Of a stretch of DNA of 34,990 nt, positions 1 to 9,110 are shown piece after piece (positions within the stretch are counted from its first letter, which is position 1; each line of letters starts with the position of its first letter). The DNA is from Terriglobia bacterium. Lineage in GTDB: Bacteria; Acidobacteriota; Terriglobia; Bryobacterales; Bryobacteraceae. Position numbers and translations under genes: made by a program. Under the pieces are notes generated by a model. The model did no database searches and was not told where the DNA came from. It worked only from the letters and a program-made list of their open reading frames with translations. Location of the stretch: the NCBI GenBank assembly GCA_021325175.1, contig JAJPHS010000127.1, forward strand, positions 76,909 through 111,898. Reading direction: 5' to 3'.

Positions 1-1743
<1,743 letters not shown>

Positions 1744-1755
1744 AGAAGCTCGATT

Positions 1756-3180
1756 TCAGGCCGCGGGCGGGCGGCGCTTGTGCCAATCCGTCCGCGACTG
1801 AAACTCCACGCCCAGCGCGATGAGCTGGTTTTCAAACCACGGGCGGCCCACGAAACTGATCGCCACCGGGAGTTTTTCCGCAAACCCGCACGGCAGCGAA
1901 ATCGCGGGATAGCCGACCAAATTGCCCATCGGAATCATTCCGTTCAATCCGCGCGACTTCGGCCGCTCCCGAGCGGGCGGCGCATCCAGCCGATCTGTAA
2001 TTTTCGGCGCTGGTCCCGTCCGGGAGGGCGCAAGCAATAAATCGACGTCGAAAAACATGCGCCGGATTGCGTCCTGAACCAGCGCGCGCGCCCGCATCGC
2101 CTTCAGATATTCGCTCGCCGGCAAATCGAGCGATGCTTTCAGTCCCGCGATCTGCCGTTTGTCGGCCAGCTCGTTCACGCGCCCGCTGCGAATCAGTTCC
2201 TCGAAAATCGCCCCCATCTCGCCATTGAGAACGGTTGAAAGAATCGCGCCGTACGGAAAATCCGGCAGCTCGACTTCCTTCATCCGCGCGCCCATGGATT
2301 TCACCGCGGCGAGCGCGCCCTGCAAATCCGGACGCGCCGAAGGCTCGGCCCATTCTTCAAAGTCGGCCGGCGCGTATCCGATCACCAGATCTTTGGCCGG
2401 CCTGGCGAAGCGCGGCGAATAGTAAAAGCTCTTATTGCCCGACTCCGGATCCTCGTAATCGCCGCCGGAAATGGCCTGCAAAACCAGGCCGCAATCCTCG
2501 GCGGACCTGCACATCGGCCCGATTTTATCCAGCGTCCACGATAGCGCCATGCATCCGTGGCGGCTTACCAGACCGTAAGTCGGGCGCAGTCCCGTGACGC
2601 CGCAGAAAGCGCTCGGAGTCAAAATCGAGCCCGAGGTTTCCGAACCGAGCGCGAACGTCACCAGTCCCGCGGCGACGGCGATTCCCGATCCGCTCGACGA
2701 TCCGCCGCTCCAGCGCGTTCGATCCCACGGGTTCAGCCCCGGTCCGGTAATCGAAGCCGAAGGATAACGATATCCGCCGCCGCCGGCCAGCTCCACCATG
2801 GCCAGTTTTCCGATACAAACCGCGCCCGCCTTGTTCAGCTTGTTTACTACGGTCGCATTCTCATCGAACATCTGGCCGGCGTAGGGCCGGGCGCCCCACG
2901 CCGTCGGATATTTCGCCACCGCGATCAGATCCTTCACGCCATAGGGAATGCCTTGCAGCGGGCGGTAGCGCTCGCGCTGGATCTCCTCATCGGCGTCCTT
3001 GGCCTTGCGAATGGCTTCCTTTTTGAGCGAGTAGGCGAGCGCGTTGTAGGTTGGCCCGAGCTTCTCGAGACGTTTGCAGAAGGCCCGCGCCAGCTCCACG
3101 GCGGAAAACTCCCGGGCGCGAAGTGCTTTCGTCAGATCGGCGATTCCGGCGAAAAAGACGTCCTCGTTGACGATCGCCAT
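1756..3180 (-). CDS. Amidase signature family hydrolase
   Basis: This 474-residue protein has the complete amidase-signature catalytic triad: Lys83 in GIPYGVKDL, the cis-serine near residue 162 in SGGSSSGSG, and the nucleophile Ser185 in GSETSGSI. The family hydrolyses amide bonds (GatA, acylamidases, peptide amidases). GatB and GatC partners are absent here, so a tRNA-amidotransferase role is not supported. There is no signal peptide. The ATG at 3180 lies 2 bases after the stop of a 59-codon gene and has no good Shine-Dalgarno sequence, which suggests translational coupling to that gene. It converges on the fadJ-like gene with no obvious terminator between. The substrate is unknown. Confidence 0.92.
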   Translation of the reverse strand: MAIVNEDVFFAGIADLTKALRAREFSAVELARAFCKRLEKLGPTYNALAYSLKKEAIRKAKDADEEIQRERYRPLQGIPYGVKDLIAVAKYPTAWGARPYAGQMFDENATVVNKLNKAGAVCIGKLAMVELAGGGGYRYPSASITGPGLNPWDRTRWSGGSSSGSGIAVAAGLVTFALGSETSGSILTPSAFCGVTGLRPTYGLVSRHGCMALSWTLDKIGPMCRSAEDCGLVLQAISGGDYEDPESGNKSFYYSPRFARPAKDLVIGYAPADFEEWAEPSARPDLQGALAAVKSMGARMKEVELPDFPYGAILSTVLNGEMGAIFEELIRSGRVNELADKRQIAGLKASLDLPASEYLKAMRARALVQDAIRRMFFDVDLLLAPSRTGPAPKITDRLDAPPARERPKSRGLNGMIPMGNLVGYPAISLPCGFAEKLPVAISFVGRPWFENQLIALGVEFQSRTDWHKRRPPAA

Positions 3181-3182
3181 GG

Positions 3183-3362
3183 CTAGGGTTTGAAGGAGAA
3201 GGCCGGCTCAACCGCCATGGGCATCGGAATCCGGTCAAGCTGCCGCGCGTTCTGCTCCATCGACTCCCGCGCCGAGCGTGTCTCCTCATCCGCCTGCTGG
3301 GGCGCTCCCGCTGCTGCCGCCGCCGCAAGAATCCCAGCCAACTCGCGCCGTGTCACCGCCAT
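3183..3362 (-). CDS. Small Tat-signal-like protein upstream of amidase
   Basis: A 59-residue ORF starting MAVTRRELAGIL, followed by an alanine run (residues 13-18) and a short charged helix. It ends in the motif PMPMAVEPAFSFKP. The twin arginine plus alanine-rich stretch resembles a short Tat signal. Its stop codon lies 2 bases before the amidase ATG, so the pair is almost certainly co-transcribed and coupled. I recall similar small proteins placed before amidases in Solibacter-like genomes, but I cannot verify this here. A reading frame with an upstream ATG at 3386 exists, but it would run across the promoter, so the ATG at 3362 is preferred. Function is unknown: possibly an export helper or a split-off N-terminus of the amidase. 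Confidence 0.7.
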   Translation of the reverse strand: MAVTRRELAGILAAAAAAGAPQQADEETRSARESMEQNARQLDRIPMPMAVEPAFSFKP

Positions 3363-3368
3363 GCACAA

Positions 3369-3374
3369 ATTATA
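3369..3374 (-). promoter_or_regulatory. Promoter -10 hexamer (TATAAT) for the small gene-amidase pair, probably leaderless
   Basis: On the minus strand a perfect TATAAT ends 6 bases before the ATG at 3362. CTGACC (3396-3391), a 4/6 match to the -35 consensus, lies 16 bases upstream. Transcription would be expected to start at or next to the ATG, giving a leaderless message; no Shine-Dalgarno sequence is present. Confidence 0.6.
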
Positions 3375-3392
3375 ACGGCCCAACAACGGCGG

Positions 3393-4706
3393 TCAGAGCC
3401 GCACGATCTTCGGCGAAACGCAGCCCTTGAGCGCATTTCGCGTATCCACGATCAGGCGCGAGCGCTCCACAATCGAGGCGTAATCGAACGATTTGTGATC
3501 GGTAACGATCACCACGCAATCGGCTTGAGAACATGCCTGCCCGGCGTCGAGGGCTTCCATGGCGTGAGGAAGGAATCCATCGGCGCGCAGGCGCGGAACA
3601 AACGGATCGCTATAGCTTACCTTGGCGCCGCGTTTTTCGAGCAAATGAATGATATCCAGCGCGGGCGACTCGCGAACGTCGTCGATATCGCGCTTGTAGG
3701 CGACGCCCAGCACGTGCACGTGGGAACCCTTCAAGGGCTTGCAATGATCGTTCAGCGCGTTCTGAATTTTGTCGACCACGAAATGCGGCATCTGGCCGTT
3801 GATATATCCGGCAAGCTCGATGAATCGCGCCTCGATGCCGCTCTGTTTCGTTTTCCAGGAAAGATAAAACGGATCGATTGGAATGCAGTGGCCGCCCAGG
3901 CCGGGGCCGGGATAGAAGGGCATGAAGCCGAACGGTTTTGTCGCGGCGGCCTCGATCACTTCCCACACGTTGATATCCATGCGGTCGCACATCAGCGCGA
4001 TCTCGTTCACCAGTCCGATATTGATCATGCGGAAGGTGTTTTCAAGCAGCTTCACCATCTCGGCCACGCGCGTGGAGCTTACCGGCACCACGTGCTCCAG
4101 CGCCTGCGAATAAAACAGCGCGCCCAGTTCGGTGCAGGCCGCCGTAATTCCGCCGACAACCTTGGGTATATTTTTCGTTTGAAATTTTGGATTGCCGGGG
4201 TCCACGCGTTCGGGCGAAAAACACAGGAAAAAGTCCTCCCCGACCTTCAGCTCCGGCTTTTCGAACATCGGCAGCATCAACTCATCGGTGGTGCCCGGAT
4301 ACGTCGTCGATTCCAAAATCATCAACAAGCCGGGGTGGAAGTGTTTGGCGATCTCCTGGCAGGCGCTGACGATGTAGCTCATGTCCGGATCCTTGGTTTT
4401 GCGCAGCGGCGTCGGCACGGCGATATTAATCGTGTCGAGCGTTTTCACCGCCGAAAAATCCGTGGTGGCGCGAAATTTTCCAGACTGCACCATGGGCGCG
4501 AGCGCGGCAGCAGGCACGTCCTGCACGTAGGAGACGCCGCGGTTGAGCGTCTCGACTTTACTCTCATCGATATCGATGCCGGTGACGCAGAAACCGGCGT
4601 GGGCAAACTCCATCGCCAGCGGCAATCCGACGTAGCCGAGTCCCACGACGCCGACGCGCGCCTGGCGCGCCTCGATCTTGCGCCGCAGTTCCGTTTGATA
4701 ATTCAA
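3393..4706 (-). CDS. wbpA: Nucleotide sugar dehydrogenase, UDP-N-acetylglucosamine 6-dehydrogenase-like (WbpA family)
   Basis: The protein is 437 residues from a TTG start at 4706. That start is chosen because a strong GGAGG lies 6 bases upstream and the TTG overlaps the dapF-like stop (TTGA); a longer frame from 4787 would run far into the upstream gene. It has the Rossmann motif VGVVGLGYVGLPLA near residues 18-31, FSPERVDPG, and the active-site cysteine Cys274 in GPGLGGHCIPIDPFYLSWK. The family oxidises C6 of a UDP-hexose twice with NAD to the uronate; the IPIDPFYLSW form is typical of UDP-GlcNAc dehydrogenases rather than UDP-glucose dehydrogenases. It is the last gene of a four-gene operon containing a GT-C glycosyltransferase, so a role in surface polysaccharide or glycan synthesis is inferred. 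UDP-ManNAc or UDP-GalNAc as substrate cannot be excluded. Confidence 0.88.
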   Translation of the reverse strand: MNYQTELRRKIEARQARVGVVGLGYVGLPLAMEFAHAGFCVTGIDIDESKVETLNRGVSYVQDVPAAALAPMVQSGKFRATTDFSAVKTLDTINIAVPTPLRKTKDPDMSYIVSACQEIAKHFHPGLLMILESTTYPGTTDELMLPMFEKPELKVGEDFFLCFSPERVDPGNPKFQTKNIPKVVGGITAACTELGALFYSQALEHVVPVSSTRVAEMVKLLENTFRMINIGLVNEIALMCDRMDINVWEVIEAAATKPFGFMPFYPGPGLGGHCIPIDPFYLSWKTKQSGIEARFIELAGYINGQMPHFVVDKIQNALNDHCKPLKGSHVHVLGVAYKRDIDDVRESPALDIIHLLEKRGAKVSYSDPFVPRLRADGFLPHAMEALDAGQACSQADCVVIVTDHKSFDYASIVERSRLIVDTRNALKGCVSPKIVRL

Positions 4707-5497
4707 CTCGATCCTCCTTCCGCAAAAAACTCCCCGCGGGCGACGATCTCCGCCGGGCCGGCGAGAAAGATTTCGTCGTTTTCCCATCGGACCGTAAGAG
4801 AGCCAGCCGGCGTGCGCACTTCCACCGGGCTGCGCACCAGGCCGCGAGCGGCGGACGCCGCGGCGGCGCCCGTCGAGCCGGTGCCAGAACTCATTGTCTC
4901 ACCCGCGCCCCGCTCCCAAAACCGTACTTCAATCATATGTGGGTCCAGTACCAGGACAAAAGAAACGTTGGTGCGATCGGGAAAACGAGCGTGGCGCTCG
5001 ATTTTTTGCCCCAGCGCGCGCCAGTCGAGGTCGAAATCGGGAACGAAAACGGCGCATTGAGGATTGCCGACGTTGACCAGGGTCGCGTCCGCGGATTCAA
5101 TGTTTGCCCGCAATTCTTCGATGCGCGCGCGGCCCATGTTCATCTCGAAGATGTGCCGGCGATCGCGCTTTTCCAGAAAACGCAAGCTCTTCAGACCCGC
5201 GCCGGTCAGGATGCGAAGCGTTTCGGCCGGGCGCTGGTCCAAAAGATAAAGCGCCACGCAGCGGGTGCCGTTGCCGGAAAGCTCGCTGCGGCTGCCGTCC
5301 GAATTGTAGAGCTCTATGGCGGCATCGGCTTCGGCCGATCGCGAGACCAGGATCCAGCCGTCCGCGCCTACCCCGGTGTGGCGGTCACAAATGGCGATCG
5401 ACAAAGCGGCGCAATCGGCATCGGCGGGGATGTCTTCGCGCCGCGTAATCAGAAAATCGTTGCGGTCGCCGTGGGCTTTGGTGAAGGGAATTTTCAT
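4703..5497 (-). CDS. Diaminopimelate epimerase-like protein lacking both catalytic cysteines
   Basis: This 264-residue protein has the DapF double fold signature: KAHGDRNDF at the N-terminus, CDRHTGVGADG, NSDGSRSELSGNGTRC, VGNPQCAVFV and ERGAGETMSSGTGSTG. In canonical DapF two cysteines act as acid and base (CGNGxRC and the C in ACGTG). Here both positions are serine (Ser74, codon TCC; Ser204, codon TCT), read directly from the DNA. The usual GxGNDF is GDRNDF, although the asparagine is kept. By analogy with cysteine mutants of DapF, ordinary meso-DAP epimerisation would be badly impaired. It may be a paralogue with another isomerase/lyase reaction or a non-enzyme. It overlaps the glycosyltransferase gene by ATGA and the dehydrogenase gene by TTGA, so it is tightly co-translated with cell-surface genes rather than lysine genes. 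Confidence 0.85.
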   Translation of the reverse strand: MKIPFTKAHGDRNDFLITRREDIPADADCAALSIAICDRHTGVGADGWILVSRSAEADAAIELYNSDGSRSELSGNGTRCVALYLLDQRPAETLRILTGAGLKSLRFLEKRDRRHIFEMNMGRARIEELRANIESADATLVNVGNPQCAVFVPDFDLDWRALGQKIERHARFPDRTNVSFVLVLDPHMIEVRFWERGAGETMSSGTGSTGAAAASAARGLVRSPVEVRTPAGSLTVRWENDEIFLAGPAEIVARGEFFAEGGSS

Positions 5498-6990
5498 GGG
5501 CGCTGGTAAATTTCGATGATGGCTCCCGTTGTCGCGATCTGCTTTCGCAATCGGTAATGGGCGCGCCGCGCGGCGCTCGCAACCTCATCGCCCGCGAAGG
5601 CAAGCGCCCATTCCTCCCGCAGGAACAGGTCGGGACGGACGACGGCTGCGTTCCAGGCTGGTCCGTTTCCTGAATGAAGACCTTCGCGCAGCGGGATGCC
5701 GGCCTGGCGCAAAGCTCCCGTCAGATCGCCGAAGGAAAACAGGATTCCCGAGCCGTGGCGGTAATGCACTTTGAGAAATTCGGCGGTCTGCCGCGTCCAA
5801 TCGCGCCGGGCAACGGAGTTGTGTTCAGCTTCCTCCAGGCAGACCGGACGGTGCGAAATCCAGAAGACAAGCGGAGCGAGCCCGCACAGGATCGCAACAA
5901 GAATCGCGCCCGGGCTCTTCGGCCGAAAAATCTCCAGCAGCGTCACGATCGCGCCTGCCGCGAACGCCGCGAGCATCACCACCGCCAGCGCGTAGCGCGT
6001 ATTGTAAAAACTGTTCGGCCAAAGACCCGGCACGAAGATCGGCGTGCCGGAAGAGTGCATGCTCAAAATAAAAAAAATCGGAGCAAGCGATAAAAACAAC
6101 AGCGGCCCAACCACCTTGCGCAACAAGGCGATAATCGCGCCGATCGCTCCCAGCACGAGGGCGATGGGGCCGGCGACAAGCCACGCGGCGGCAAAGTAAT
6201 ATTCGCAGGCCTTGCGCCAATCGTGATCGCCGGGATAAGGGCTCATTCCGGCCGCAAGCTGCCGCCGGTAAATCGCCAGCGCGGACCACGGTCCATTATA
6301 AAATTCGAGCGCGTTGCCGTAATAAAATCGATTGTGAGCCAGCCAGGCCAGCGGCCCGAGCAAGGCAATCGCGCCGAACAGCACGGCGTGCCATTTCTGT
6401 TTGGCAATCCATAGAAAATAGACCGCGATGAAGGGGATGAAAAACCATCCTTCATAACGCGTCAGGGAAGCGGCGAAAGCGGCGATTCCGGCGGCAAAAA
6501 TCGCAAAAATCGATTGCGAATCGCGGAACCAGATAATCGACCAGAGCAGCGCGGCGGAGCAGGCGGCAAACGGCAGCTCCGTCATCGCGGTCGACTCCAG
6601 ATACAGCACGTTCGGATTCAACGCAAAGATCAGTACCACGGCGAACGCCGCCGCCGCGGAAAGATAAACGCGCCGCGCGGCCGCGAACAGAAAGGCTCCA
6701 GCCAGAACGAACGACACCGGCGAAACGATCGCGCCGGCGACTCCGGTTTGCCACCATCCGCCATGCATCGCGGCGGCGATCATCAGGATGTGCGGCAGGG
6801 GCAGCCACACCGTGCCGATCTGCTCCGGGCCCGGCGTGCGCGAATCGAGAATCCGGCGCGCGATGTTCAGATGCGCCTCGGCGTCGCCATCGTAGAGCGT
6901 GTAGCCGCGGGCCAGCGAATAGCGCGCCGCGGCGGCCCCGGCCAGCGTCAAGAACGCAACGACGCCCGCCAGCTCGAAAAATCGGCGCAT
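5494..6990 (-). CDS. GT-C fold polytopic membrane glycosyltransferase (PMT/ArnT-like)
   Basis: A 498-residue integral membrane protein with around ten hydrophobic segments over residues 5-390 and a soluble C-terminal tail. The first extracytoplasmic loop holds an acidic motif, YTLYDGDAEAH (Asp34, Asp36, Glu38), followed by WLPLPHIL, which is the layout of GT-C enzymes that use polyprenyl-phosphate sugars. TRYEGWF near residue 180 is also seen in this type of protein. It probably transfers a sugar to a lipid, protein or glycan on the outer face of the inner membrane. It starts 4 bases after the threonine-dehydratase-like stop and overlaps the next gene (ATGA). Specific donor and acceptor cannot be inferred; no close named homologue is recognised. 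Confidence 0.75.
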   Translation of the reverse strand: MRRFFELAGVVAFLTLAGAAAARYSLARGYTLYDGDAEAHLNIARRILDSRTPGPEQIGTVWLPLPHILMIAAAMHGGWWQTGVAGAIVSPVSFVLAGAFLFAAARRVYLSAAAAFAVVLIFALNPNVLYLESTAMTELPFAACSAALLWSIIWFRDSQSIFAIFAAGIAAFAASLTRYEGWFFIPFIAVYFLWIAKQKWHAVLFGAIALLGPLAWLAHNRFYYGNALEFYNGPWSALAIYRRQLAAGMSPYPGDHDWRKACEYYFAAAWLVAGPIALVLGAIGAIIALLRKVVGPLLFLSLAPIFFILSMHSSGTPIFVPGLWPNSFYNTRYALAVVMLAAFAAGAIVTLLEIFRPKSPGAILVAILCGLAPLVFWISHRPVCLEEAEHNSVARRDWTRQTAEFLKVHYRHGSGILFSFGDLTGALRQAGIPLREGLHSGNGPAWNAAVVRPDLFLREEWALAFAGDEVASAARRAHYRLRKQIATTGAIIEIYQRP

Positions 6991-6994
6991 GGCA

Positions 6995-7957
6995 TCAGAC
7001 CATCGACTGGATGCGCGCGAAATCTTCGCAGGAAATATTTCCGCCGCAGAAAACCAGCACGACGTGACGTTCGGAGGAAAAATTGTCCTTCAGGCGCTCG
7101 GCGGCGGCCAAAGTGCATGAGGCCGCCGGCTCGGTGAGCACCTTCATCCGTTCCAGGATCAGCTTCATGGCCGCGACCGCCTCCCGATCCGGGACCACCG
7201 TGACGCTTTCCAGAAGCCGCTTGGCCATCTCCAGCGTGCGCTCGGTCGGCGACGGCGCGCCCAGCGTCCGGGCCACCGATGCGATCGTATCCAGTGTGAC
7301 GATCTGGCCGGCTGCCAACGATTTTGACATGCAATCGGCGCCTTCCGTCTCGACGCCCCACACGCGAACCGCGGGCTTGAGCGATTTTATCGCGGTGGCG
7401 ACGCCTCCCATGAATCCGCCGCCGCCGATGCTGACGATCACGTCCGTCACCTGCGGCGCGTCCTCCAGAATCTCCAGCCCGGCCGTGCCTTGTCCCGCCA
7501 TCACCAGCAAATCGTCGAAGGGATGAATATAGGCCCAGCCGTCTTTTTCGTATTCGCTCACGGCGGCGAAAGCTGCGCTCGCGTTCGCCGCGAATTTCAC
7601 CTCCGCGCCGTAACCGCGCGTGGCGTCGACGTAGTTTCGCGGCGTCGATTCCGGCATCAGCAGCAGCGCCTTCAGTCCCAGGGCGCGCGCCACATAGGCG
7701 ACGGCCTGCGCGTGATTGCCGCCGCTGACCCCGACGAGGCCGCGCCCGCGCTCTTCCGGCCGCAGGCTCAGCGCTTTGTTAAACGCGCCGCGAACTTTAA
7801 ACGATCCGGTTTTTTGAAACAGCTCGAGTTTTACGTAGACGTTGGTGCGCAGCCGTTCGCTTAAAGTCGCGCTGGGCGTAAGCGGAGTTCGGCGGACGCA
7901 GGGCGCGATCCGCTGCCGCGCCGCCTGAATCTGCGCGAGAGAAAGGGCTTCATACAT
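6995..7957 (-). CDS. Threonine dehydratase-like PLP enzyme (fold type II; threonine/serine dehydratase or racemase)
   Basis: This 320-residue protein has the PLP lysine in KTGSFKVRGA, the SGGNHAQ substrate loop, the glycine-rich phosphate-binding loop SIGGGGFMGG and VFCGGN near the C-terminus. There is no ACT regulatory domain, so it resembles the short catabolic TdcB or serine-racemase-type enzymes rather than full-length IlvA. The expected reaction is deamination of L-threonine or L-serine to the 2-oxo acid and ammonia; racemase activity is also known in this family. It is the first gene of an operon with a membrane glycosyltransferase, a DapF-like protein and a UDP-sugar dehydrogenase, an unusual setting that could instead mean an envelope-related amino acid. 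The ATG at 7957 has only a weak AAGAG upstream. Confidence 0.87.
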   Translation of the reverse strand: MYEALSLAQIQAARQRIAPCVRRTPLTPSATLSERLRTNVYVKLELFQKTGSFKVRGAFNKALSLRPEERGRGLVGVSGGNHAQAVAYVARALGLKALLLMPESTPRNYVDATRGYGAEVKFAANASAAFAAVSEYEKDGWAYIHPFDDLLVMAGQGTAGLEILEDAPQVTDVIVSIGGGGFMGGVATAIKSLKPAVRVWGVETEGADCMSKSLAAGQIVTLDTIASVARTLGAPSPTERTLEMAKRLLESVTVVPDREAVAAMKLILERMKVLTEPAASCTLAAAERLKDNFSSERHVVLVFCGGNISCEDFARIQSMV

Positions 7958-7991
7958 GGACTCTTCAGTTTAAACCAGCTACTTTAAAGGA

Positions 7992-8486
7992 ATGAAACGT
8001 GATTTTGCCACCGTGCAGTACGCCGGAAACGACTACTTCGTGGCCGTTCCCCCGCGTGGGCACGCAATTCCCCTGGATATAGACGGCGCGCGGAGCGATG
8101 CTTCCAGCCCGCTGGAGCTGTTGCTGGTCGCCCTGGGCGGATGCACCGGCGCCGACGTTATTTCGATTCTGAGAAAAAAACGCGAGCGCGTCACCGAATA
8201 CCGCGTCGAAGTGCGCGGCGAGCGGCGCGAGGAATATCCCAAGAGCTTCCGCCGCATGGAAGTGCGCCACATCCTGCGCGGCCATGCGCTTTCGCGCGCG
8301 GCGGTGGAGCAGGCGATCGAGTTATCGAATACGAAGTACTGCGGAGTATCGGCGTCCCTGCGCCCCACGGTGGAAATTGTGAATTCGTACGAAATCCACG
8401 AAGCGGAGGCGCCGTCCAAAAACGGCGCGGCGGCCGAGGAAGCTATTTCGCCTTCTTCTGCTTCTGCTGGCCAACGCGAATCTTGA
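7992..8486 (+). CDS. OsmC family protein
   Basis: A 164-residue protein with the two conserved cysteines of the OsmC/Ohr family: Cys51 in ALGGCTGADV and Cys116 in TKYCGVSASL. The family comprises thiol-dependent peroxidases that reduce organic hydroperoxides, or less characterised YhfA-like members; this sequence looks closer to the YhfA/OsmC branch than to Ohr. The last 25 or so residues (rich in Ala, Ser and Glu) are low complexity and overlap the end of a convergent small gene. The start ATG at 7992 has AAAGGA abutting it and TACTTT further upstream, so a very short leader or leaderless message is possible. It is divergent from the threonine-dehydratase operon, with 34 bases between the starts. 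Confidence 0.88.
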   Translation: MKRDFATVQYAGNDYFVAVPPRGHAIPLDIDGARSDASSPLELLLVALGGCTGADVISILRKKRERVTEYRVEVRGERREEYPKSFRRMEVRHILRGHALSRAAVEQAIELSNTKYCGVSASLRPTVEIVNSYEIHEAEAPSKNGAAAEEAISPSSASAGQRES

Positions 8487-8652
8487 ACTGTTTCTGCTGC
8501 GATTCCTGGTACGCTTTCCAGTCAAAGCGCTGCGCCGCTTCGGAAAGATACTGATTCACGTCGACATTTTTCGGCAGCACCGCCATCAGCGTGGCCGTCA
8601 TGGACCCGTCCGGGCTGCTGATGCGATACCGTTTCACGTTCGGAATGGCCAT
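8443..8652 (-). CDS. Small hypothetical protein, basic C-terminus
   Basis: A 69-residue protein whose composition (Lys, Gln, Tyr, Asn) is unlike the Arg/Ala/Gly-rich products of antisense frames here, so I take it as real. It starts MAIPNVKRYRISSPDGS and ends in a Gln/Lys-rich tail, QQKQFKIRVGQQKQKKAK. Its last 44 bases overlap the tail of the convergent OsmC gene. Its start is only 27 bases from the divergent thioesterase start, with no Shine-Dalgarno sequence. No family is recognised. The basic tail could bind nucleic acid or the ribosome, but that is speculation. Confidence 0.6.
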   Translation of the reverse strand: MAIPNVKRYRISSPDGSMTATLMAVLPKNVDVNQYLSEAAQRFDWKAYQESQQKQFKIRVGQQKQKKAK

Positions 8653-8679
8653 ACATCGTCAAGATAACATAGATTCAGA

Positions 8680-9072
8680 ATGTCTTCCATTGCGGTAGGG
8701 ACGCGCGGCGAGCATCGGCTTGTGGTGACCCCCGAGCTGGCGATAAATTTTCTTGGACTCGAAGCCGCGCGCGTGCTGGCGACGCCGGCGCTGATCATGC
8801 AGCTTGAAATGACCGCTCGCGATTCCATCGTGCCCCTCCTCGATGCGGGTTTCGATTCGGTGGGCACGGAGGTTCACGTGCGGCATCTGGCGGCCACGCC
8901 CGTTGGGATGCAGGTCACCCTTCACAGCGAAGTCGTGGAGGTCAATGGCCGCGCCGTCCGCTTCAAAGTGGAGGCGTTCGATGAAAAGGAAAAGATCGCC
9001 GACGGAACCCACGACCGCTACATCGTAAACATCGAACGCTTCGCCCAGCGCCTGGCCGAAAAACGAGCGTAG
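8680..9072 (+). CDS. Hotdog-fold thioesterase, fluoroacetyl-CoA thioesterase (FlK)-like
   Basis: A 130-residue single-domain hotdog protein. The FlK catalytic triad Thr42-Glu50-His76 is matched with exact spacing by Thr35 (LATPALI), Glu43 (QLEMTA) and His69 (VHVRHLAATPVG). FlK from Streptomyces cattleya hydrolyses fluoroacetyl-CoA. Homologues in bacteria with no link to fluoroacetate are common and probably act as general small acyl-CoA thioesterases, so fluoroacetate resistance should not be assumed. No Shine-Dalgarno sequence precedes the ATG at 8680; TAACAT about 8 bases upstream may be a -10 element of a leaderless message. It is divergent from the small hypothetical gene and convergent with a lipoprotein gene. 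Confidence 0.82.
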   Translation: MSSIAVGTRGEHRLVVTPELAINFLGLEAARVLATPALIMQLEMTARDSIVPLLDAGFDSVGTEVHVRHLAATPVGMQVTLHSEVVEVNGRAVRFKVEAFDEKEKIADGTHDRYIVNIERFAQRLAEKRA

Positions 9073-9081
9073 TTTTGCGGC

Positions 9082-9109
9082 CGGAGGCTGAAAGACATCC
9101 CGGCCTCCG
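9082..9109. terminator. Hairpin between convergent genes (possible bidirectional terminator)
   Basis: A perfect 7-bp inverted repeat (CGGAGGC at 9082-9088, GCCTCCG at 9103-9109) with a 14-base loop fills the short gap between the thioesterase stop and the convergent lipoprotein stop. There is no T tract on either side, so intrinsic termination would be weak. Confidence 0.4.
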
Positions 9110-9110
9110 C

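Noticed and set aside
1756-3180. Calling the first amidase gatA
   Set aside because: No gatB or gatC is adjacent, and the triad is shared by the whole amidase signature family.
3495-5060. 521-codon plus-strand frame antisense to the UDP-sugar dehydrogenase and DapF-like genes
   Set aside because: The composition is rich in His, Arg and Gln as in other shadows here, and the sense strand is fully explained.
8680-9072. Reading the FlK-like thioesterase as a fluoroacetate-resistance gene
   Set aside because: The triad spacing matches FlK, but homologues are widespread and no organofluorine gene is nearby.
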